Source of the DNA: an uncultured Mucispirillum sp.
GTDB taxonomy: Bacteria; Chrysiogenota; Deferribacteres; Deferribacterales; Mucispirillaceae
Assembly: GCA_937890655.1 (NCBI GenBank)
Contig: CALADT010000042.1
Coordinates: 1-6,546, forward strand
DNA: 6,546 nucleotides
Direction of reading: 5' to 3'
Positions 1 through 3,609 of the stretch are shown in pieces. Under the pieces are notes generated by a model, which ran no database searches, was not told where the DNA came from, and saw only the letters and a program-made list of their open reading frames with translations. How positions within the stretch are numbered: position 1 is the stretch's first letter; each line of letters begins with the position of its first letter. Position numbers and translations under genes: made by a program.

Positions 1-50
1 TTTTTCATTTTTTTATAATTTATAAATGACTGTAATGTATTAGTTATCAT
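1..50 (-). CDS. 5' end of an unidentified gene running off the left edge
   Basis: Starting at the ATG at 50, sixteen complete codons are open to the window edge, reading M-I-T-N-T-L-Q-S-F-I-N-Y-K-K-M-K. The call rests on the well-placed AGGA ribosome site, the open frame, and the same orientation as the other genes. The visible N-terminus is polar and basic with no signal-peptide character. It is too short to assign a family, and a chance open frame cannot be excluded. Confidence 0.45.
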   Translation of the reverse strand, partial: MITNTLQSFINYKKMK

Positions 51-57
51 AATACCA

Positions 58-61
58 TCCT
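58..61 (-). promoter_or_regulatory. Ribosome binding site supporting a gene start at the left edge
   Basis: AGGA (61-58) is followed after 7 nt by ATG (50-48) on the minus strand. This spacing is close to ideal and is the main reason for calling the partial gene. An ATG overlapping the same site (59-57) leads to a stop after three codons. Confidence 0.5.
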
Positions 62-97
62 GCTCTATTTTGTATTAGTAGTTATTTAACATCTTTT

Positions 98-103
98 ATT
101 ATA
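98..103 (-). promoter_or_regulatory. Candidate -10 element for the left-edge gene
   Basis: A perfect TATAAT (103-98, minus strand) lies 47 nt upstream of the ATG at 50 and would give a leader of about 40 nt that includes the AGGA ribosome site. No good -35 hexamer sits at the usual distance. In DNA this AT-rich the hexamer alone is weak evidence. Confidence 0.3.
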
Positions 104-224
104 AACCACTTTATATGCAAAAAATATTCTAGTAATAACCTTAAGAAATTTTAGATTTATCTTGAAGATTATATATCAAATATTTATTTATATTACAATT
201 ATTTATTTTATAAAAGTAACGTAA

Positions 225-252
225 ATATAATACTATCAAACATATAATACTA
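225..252. repeat. 11-bp direct repeat with 17-bp period
   Basis: ATATAATACTA occurs at 225-235 and again at 242-252, with partial similarity in the flanks. The A/T-only context makes chance likely. Paired copies upstream of a gene could also be protein-binding sites, but nothing else supports that. Confidence 0.5.
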
Positions 253-319
253 ACATACAATATATTTTAAACTACATATACTATATAAATATATATTAAT
301 AACACGATACATAATGGGA

Positions 320-348
320 ACTATACCATAAATTTATTAATAAAACAA
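320..348 (-). promoter_or_regulatory. Weak candidate promoter reading toward the left-edge gene
   Basis: On the minus strand TTGTTT (348-343) and TATAGT (325-320) are separated by 17 nt. The -10 matches 5 of 6 consensus bases and the -35 matches 3 of 6. A transcript from here would have a leader of about 260 nt before the ATG at 50, with no reading frame worth calling in it. Confidence 0.25.
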
Positions 349-467
349 GGAAAACTACTAAAAAAACCTTTATAATTGTAAGCTATAATTTTTTTATACT
401 CTATGATTTTATATGCTATTTTCTTTAAAAAAACACTATTTTTAACTTTTATAATTAATAATATTAT

Positions 468-485
468 ACTAATAACACTAATAAC
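468..485. repeat. Perfect 9-bp tandem duplication
   Basis: ACTAATAAC occurs twice back to back (468-476 and 477-485) in the non-coding stretch after the yolD-like gene. It is most likely replication slippage in low-complexity DNA. No function is apparent. Confidence 0.6.
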
Positions 486-541
486 TTTTGATTTTTACAT
501 ATGGTTGTTTTATTGTGTTTTAGTATATTTATAAGTTTTTA

Positions 542-958
542 TTATTTTCCTAAAATTGATAAATTCAAGATATTGTTAATGGGGATAATTATATTATTTT
601 CTAGGATAATATTTTTATTATATTCATCAATTTTTTTAACTACTGATTTTATTGTATTATAACTGCCACCGTTTTTTTTAACATCTTTTATAAAATATGT
701 AATAGATATTTGTTTATTATTTTCATAATCATGTATAATATCTTGGAGTAGATTATTAATACGTTCTTTTTCTTGGTTATCAAGTATTATAAAATCTTCT
801 GTAATACGTTCTGTTTCATACAACGCATAACTATGGGTGGGAAGTGCTGCAAAAGGTGCAAACTGTGCTGCTCTTGTAATAATATTCATAGGTATATGGG
901 TTTTTGATACAGGGCATTTTTTATCAATAATATCACCATAATATTTATAGCTATCCAT
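542..958 (-). CDS. YolD-like protein, partner of Y-family polymerase
   Basis: Small cytoplasmic protein of 138 aa belonging to the YolD-like family found directly downstream of UvrX-type polymerases in Firmicutes. Its biochemical role is not established; it has been proposed to act as a polymerase accessory, loosely analogous to UmuD. Visible family features are RAAQFAPFAAL (29-39), ETERITE (48-54), a beta-rich middle with SITYFIKD (85-92), KKNGGSY (94-100), and KKIDEY (108-113) leading to the hydrophobic end. There is no signal peptide or membrane helix. Its length is ordinary for the clostridial members. The ATG overlaps the stop of the restored polymerase frame (TAATG), implying translational coupling. 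With the frame break, ribosomes would leave the polymerase message 60 nt earlier. The segment after the FAAL motif (PTHSYALYETER) differs from the more usual TGYD..IKETAR pattern as I recall it. Confidence 0.87.
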   Translation of the reverse strand: MDSYKYYGDIIDKKCPVSKTHIPMNIITRAAQFAPFAALPTHSYALYETERITEDFIILDNQEKERINNLLQDIIHDYENNKQISITYFIKDVKKNGGSYNTIKSVVKKIDEYNKNIILENNIIIPINNILNLSILGK

Positions 959-1083
959 TATGCTTTATGGCCTCCTATTTGGTTATTTCTGTCTATTCCT
1001 GTGGCATTATCCATTAAATTAATACCTTTTAGTATGGCATTTTTTCCAAACCGTCTTTTTATATTTAATACTGCATGCTGCAT
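958..1083 (-). pseudogene. Displaced 3' end of the Y-family polymerase in the +1 frame
   Basis: Read on the minus strand from 1083, this frame encodes 41 residues beginning MQHAVLNIKRRFGKNAIL and ending DRNNQIGGHKA, then TAA at 960-958. This matches the standard C-terminus of long Firmicutes Y-family polymerases (KKFGKNA.LKG.N ... R..QIGGHKA), so it belongs to the upstream gene and is not a separate one. The frame is open upstream only to a TAG at 1128-1126, so the crossover must lie within 1084-1125. That interval is A-rich on the coding strand, with A7 at 1105-1111 and A5 at 1085-1089. One extra base there accounts for the break. Confidence 0.87.
971..976 (-). promoter_or_regulatory. Shine-Dalgarno of the yolD-like gene, inside the polymerase tail
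   Basis: A full AGGAGG lies 12 nt upstream of the ATG at 958. It is encoded by the Ile-Gly-Gly codons of the polymerase QIGGHKA tail, so the conserved protein end also serves as the ribosome site of the next gene. The spacing is longer than ideal. No alternative start codon lies between it and the ATG. Confidence 0.75.
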
Positions 1084-2449
1084 ATTTTTCTTTTGTTTCT
1101 TGGATTTTTTTATTATTATCTTCTTCTAAAAAATCAAGTATAGACATACTTTTTATAACTGCCCTGCCCTCTGGTAATACATTATTAAATGATATACTAA
1201 CTTTTCTAATTAAAAGATTTTTATGTGTAATATCTTGAAAAAGTTTTGCAGCTGCCGCAACTATTTCCACAGTTGATGAAGTGTAGTCTTTTAAATTAAT
1301 AGTGCCGTGAGAGTTTTTAGGTTTTGCTCTGCCAAAAGAATCTATTTTCACTTCGCCATTATATAATATACTACTATTTTTCATATTCTCTATATCATAA
1401 CCAACTGTTAATACTATTTGGTTAGTTAAAAGTGCTTTATCAACTAATTCAAGGCACAAATTATCTGCCATTTCTTTTAAAACCATAAGTGCATCTTTAT
1501 TACTGTATGGGTTATGCAACATTTGGGAAGAACCTATACTTTTGCTTTCAGGCTTATATTTTTTTATATGTTCCATAGTGCATGGTTCTACTCCCCAAGC
1601 ATGGTCAATTAAAAGTTCTGCATTTACACCAAACAGTTTATAAAGAAGCTCCTGATTATGGTAATTGTTACTATCTCCTAAAGAACACCTTGCAATATCT
1701 CCCATAGTATATAACCCGTATGATGCTAAACGCTCTGCATAGCCTTTTCCAACTCTCCAAAAATCAGTTATAGGGCTATGGCTCCATAATTTATGTTTAT
1801 ATAATGTTTCATCTAAATAAGCTATTCTTACCCCCTCACTATCTGCTTTTACAAACTTTGCTTCTATATCCATTGCCACTTTTGCAAGATATAAATTAGT
1901 GCCTATACCTGCTGTTGCTGTAATCCCTGTGGTTTTATAAATATCTGTAATAATTAATTTAGCAAGATTATATGGGGTTATATTATATACAGGTAAATAG
2001 CTTGTAATATCAATAAACACTTCATCTATGGAGTAAATATGTATATCCTCCGGTGCTATATATTTTAAATAAATTTCATATATTTTTGCACTATATTTAA
2101 CATAATGTGCCATACGTGGTGGTGCTGCAATAAATGTAAAAGATAATGACGGATTATTATTTAACTCAACTATATTAAAAGATTTATTTGTAAACTTTTT
2201 AAAAGGAGCATTCATTCGCCTTTTATAATTAATATCAGATACTTTCTGTAACACTTCAAAAAGACGCGGCCTGCCGGATATACCATAAGCTTTTAATGAT
2301 GGTGTAACAGCAAGACATATGGTTTTTTCACTGCGTGATTTATCTGCCACCACAAGATTTGTTACCATAGGGTCAAGGTTTAAATCCACACATTCCACAG
2401 AAGCATAAAAAGATTTTAAGTCTATACACATATAAAGTCTATTTGACAT
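1019..2449 (-). CDS. Y-family translesion DNA polymerase (UvrX/UmuC-like), C-terminus frameshifted
   Basis: Error-prone lesion-bypass polymerase of the long Firmicutes type, related to B. subtilis UvrX and YqjW. Numbered from the ATG at 2449, the frame as read gives 476 aa. Visible: the first catalytic motif CIDLKSFYASVE (D10; Y15 at the steric-gate position), APPRMAHYVKYS in the fingers/palm region, the second catalytic motif YSIDEVFIDIT (D142, E143), GIGTNLYLAKVAMD (181-194), a helix-hairpin-helix DNA-binding segment (about 226-260, ITDFWRVGKGYAERL), and a little-finger domain (about 300-430). All catalytic residues are present. The end is abnormal: after about residue 450 the frame enters a non-family tail and stops at 1019, while the conserved tail continues in the +1 frame to 958. 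Removing one base, most simply from the A7 tract (1105-1111), would give an intact gene 958-2449 of 496 aa. A candidate SOS box precedes it and a YolD-like partner follows. Confidence 0.92.
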   Translation of the reverse strand: MSNRLYMCIDLKSFYASVECVDLNLDPMVTNLVVADKSRSEKTICLAVTPSLKAYGISGRPRLFEVLQKVSDINYKRRMNAPFKKFTNKSFNIVELNNNPSLSFTFIAAPPRMAHYVKYSAKIYEIYLKYIAPEDIHIYSIDEVFIDITSYLPVYNITPYNLAKLIITDIYKTTGITATAGIGTNLYLAKVAMDIEAKFVKADSEGVRIAYLDETLYKHKLWSHSPITDFWRVGKGYAERLASYGLYTMGDIARCSLGDSNNYHNQELLYKLFGVNAELLIDHAWGVEPCTMEHIKKYKPESKSIGSSQMLHNPYSNKDALMVLKEMADNLCLELVDKALLTNQIVLTVGYDIENMKNSSILYNGEVKIDSFGRAKPKNSHGTINLKDYTSSTVEIVAAAAKLFQDITHKNLLIRKVSISFNNVLPEGRAVIKSMSILDFLEEDNNKKIQETKEKYAACSIKYKKTVWKKCHTKRY

Positions 2450-2455
2450 ATTATA

Positions 2456-2460
2456 CTCCA
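2456..2460 (-). promoter_or_regulatory. Ribosome binding site that fixes the polymerase start
   Basis: TGGAG lies 6 nt upstream of the ATG at 2449. Two Met codons further upstream are in frame (2494 and 2461), but the first falls inside the candidate promoter and the second overlaps this Shine-Dalgarno sequence. The family N-terminus also begins just before the catalytic CIDLKSFYASVE motif, which fits the start at 2449. Confidence 0.75.
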
Positions 2461-2474
2461 TTATAATAAAAAAT

Positions 2475-2488
2475 AGAACATATGTATG
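2475..2488. promoter_or_regulatory. Candidate LexA (SOS) box upstream of the Y-family polymerase
   Basis: The plus-strand sequence GAAC-ATAT-GTAT (2476-2487) resembles the Gram-positive LexA operator core GAAC-N4-GTTC. One half-site is perfect and the other matches two of four bases; over the 14-nt consensus CGAACRNRYGTTCG, 11 positions agree when read on the minus strand. It begins 27 nt upstream of the polymerase ATG and overlaps the -10 and start region of the candidate promoter, the usual place for an SOS operator. Y-family polymerases of this type are commonly SOS-controlled. The match is incomplete and rests on one site, so confidence is moderate. Confidence 0.42.
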
Positions 2489-2514
2489 ATACAATATTTA
2501 AAGAGAAAAGTAAA
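2486..2514 (-). promoter_or_regulatory. Candidate sigma-70-type promoter for the polymerase gene
   Basis: On the minus strand a -35-like TTTACT (2514-2509) is separated by 17 nt from a -10-like TATCAT (2491-2486). Transcription would begin near 2479, leaving a leader of about 30 nt that still contains the GGAG ribosome site. A closer TATAAT match at 2465-2460 was set aside because a start from it would remove the ribosome site from the message. The elements are imperfect and the region is AT-rich, so this is a candidate only. Its position directly under the LexA-like palindrome supports it. Confidence 0.4.
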
Positions 2515-2529
2515 ATAGAAAATAAAAGA

Positions 2530-2559
2530 AAATATAAAAATTTTTAAAAGGCTATATTT
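2530..2559 (-). terminator. Weak candidate terminator after the signalling operon
   Basis: A 7-bp inverted repeat (AAATATA at 2559-2553 and TATATTT at 2536-2530, minus strand) lies just after the HD-GYP stop and is followed by a T-rich run (2529-2515). The stem is A/T only with a 16-nt loop, so it would be unstable. In this base composition such a match can arise by chance. It is the only terminator-like structure seen between the two operons. Confidence 0.2.
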
Positions 2560-2564
2560 ATTAG

Positions 2565-3605
2565 TTATTTAGGTGGTAGATTTTTCATAATATTAATAGC
2601 CTCATCAATATTTGCCAAAAATACATCTACAATAGTTGGGTCAAAATGAATACCGGATTGTTCTTTAATATAGCTAATTGTTTGTTCTAAAGTCCAAGAG
2701 TTTTTATAAACTCGTTCAGACATTAAAGCATCAAAAACATCTGCTATGGCTACTATTCTGCCATAAAATGGTATATCGCCACCTTTTAAGCCCCTAGGGT
2801 AACCAGAACCATCATATTTTTCATGGTGAGAAAGTGCAATAACGGCGCCTGCATCTAAATATTTACTTTTAGAGCCAGATAGAAGTTCATATCCTTTAGT
2901 AGTATGTGTTTTCATAAACTCATATTCTTCGTCTGTTAGTTTGCCGTTTTTATTTAAGATATTATCGGGAATACCTATTTTACCCACATCGTGCAGCGGT
3001 GCAGAATACAGCATTAATTCTTGTGCTTCATTACTGCCGCCTAATTTTTCCATTATCATAGCAGAGTATCTACCCACCCTTAAAATATGGTTGCCGGTAT
3101 CTGCATCTTTATATTCTGAGGCTTTACCTAAAAGCAGTAATGATTCCAGCTCACGTTCTTTAATAGTTGCAACTGATTCTTCTACTTCTTCCTGTAATAT
3201 ATTTCTGACAGTATAAAGCATACGTCTTGAACTTCTTAAATTTGCCATATTTTTTAGCCTGTAACATAATATATTACTACTTACAGGTGTTATTAAATAA
3301 GCAGTTACCCCTGCTTTATACATATTGATTTGTGCTTCTTCACTATCTATACTTGAAAGAATGTAAATAACTAAATCGCTGTCGTATTTATAAAGTGATG
3401 AGATAATAGAAACAAGTTCTTCTTCACCATTATAGTCAATAAAAACCATACCTACATATTCGCTGTTTGTAATGGTGCTGTATATTTCATTAATGTCATT
3501 TATGTAAGTAATCTCAATATCGTTATCAATAGCAACAGTTTCTAACATCTCTCTATTTTCAGTAACTGTATTGTAGTATATTATATTAACGCCATATTCT
3601 TCCAT
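2565..3605 (-). CDS. Receiver-like + HD-GYP c-di-GMP phosphodiesterase
   Basis: Cytoplasmic response-regulator-type protein of 346 aa, predicted to hydrolyse c-di-GMP. Residues 5-122 form a receiver fold with a candidate phospho-acceptor D57 (VFIDYNG) and S84/S85. The usual acidic pair after strand 1 is Y11/N12, and the usual Lys of the KP motif is T106 (LITP), so the receiver is probably inactive or unconventional. A helical linker (125-165) leads to an HD-GYP domain with the family residues in place: H173, HDVGKIGIPD (H205, D206), H234, HHEKYDGSGYPRGLKG (H260, H261, GYP-type loop) and ADVFDAL (D289). The start ATG at 3605 has an AAGG ribosome site (3613-3616) 7 nt upstream, placed inside the last codons of the kinase gene, which suggests translational coupling. 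The kinase is the obvious partner. A lowered c-di-GMP level would favour motility over attachment; that outcome is inferred from family knowledge. Confidence 0.95.
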   Translation of the reverse strand: MEEYGVNIIYYNTVTENREMLETVAIDNDIEITYINDINEIYSTITNSEYVGMVFIDYNGEEELVSIISSLYKYDSDLVIYILSSIDSEEAQINMYKAGVTAYLITPVSSNILCYRLKNMANLRSSRRMLYTVRNILQEEVEESVATIKERELESLLLLGKASEYKDADTGNHILRVGRYSAMIMEKLGGSNEAQELMLYSAPLHDVGKIGIPDNILNKNGKLTDEEYEFMKTHTTKGYELLSGSKSKYLDAGAVIALSHHEKYDGSGYPRGLKGGDIPFYGRIVAIADVFDALMSERVYKNSWTLEQTISYIKEQSGIHFDPTIVDVFLANIDEAINIMKNLPPK

Positions 3606-3609
3606 ATTC

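Larger units (their letters stand above)
51..541. other. Gene-free, extremely AT-rich intergenic stretch
   Basis: About 490 bp with no credible coding frame on either strand and no recognisable RNA gene. It follows the yolD-like stop and precedes the start of the next minus-strand gene. It contains long A and T runs, two short direct repeats (listed separately), a weak AT hairpin followed by T7 on the plus strand near 370-396, and two promoter-like elements reading leftward. I see no GC-rich terminator stem after the yolD-like gene. Confidence 0.7.

Noticed and set aside
370..396. Rho-independent terminator on the plus strand (AT hairpin followed by T7)
   Set aside because: The stem is seven weak pairs with one G-T wobble and a 3-nt loop, and no plus-strand gene ends there. 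On the minus strand it lacks a T tract.
1..541. CRISPR array, tRNA or other structured RNA in the gap
   Set aside because: There are no regularly spaced repeats of suitable length, no cloverleaf, and no G/C-bearing stems of any length.
1064..1083. Programmed -1 ribosomal frameshift at the AAA AAG pair near the end of the polymerase frame
   Set aside because: The conserved tail is in the +1 frame relative to the main frame. Shifting this late would also lose the MQHAVLNIK part of the conserved tail. Change at the upstream A7 tract fits better.
2460..2465. Perfect TATAAT as the -10 of the polymerase promoter
   Set aside because: Transcription from it would start about 4 nt before the ATG and exclude the GGAG ribosome site. 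It also has no good -35.
2450..2494. N-terminal extension of the polymerase from the Met codon at 2494
   Set aside because: It would place coding sequence over the candidate promoter, SOS box and GGAG site. The family N-terminus and the ribosome site both favour the ATG at 2449.
2941..3216. Open frame of 91 aa on the plus strand
   Set aside because: It lies wholly antisense to the conserved HD-GYP gene, has no ribosome site of note, and encodes a low-complexity Ser/Leu-rich product typical of a shadow frame.
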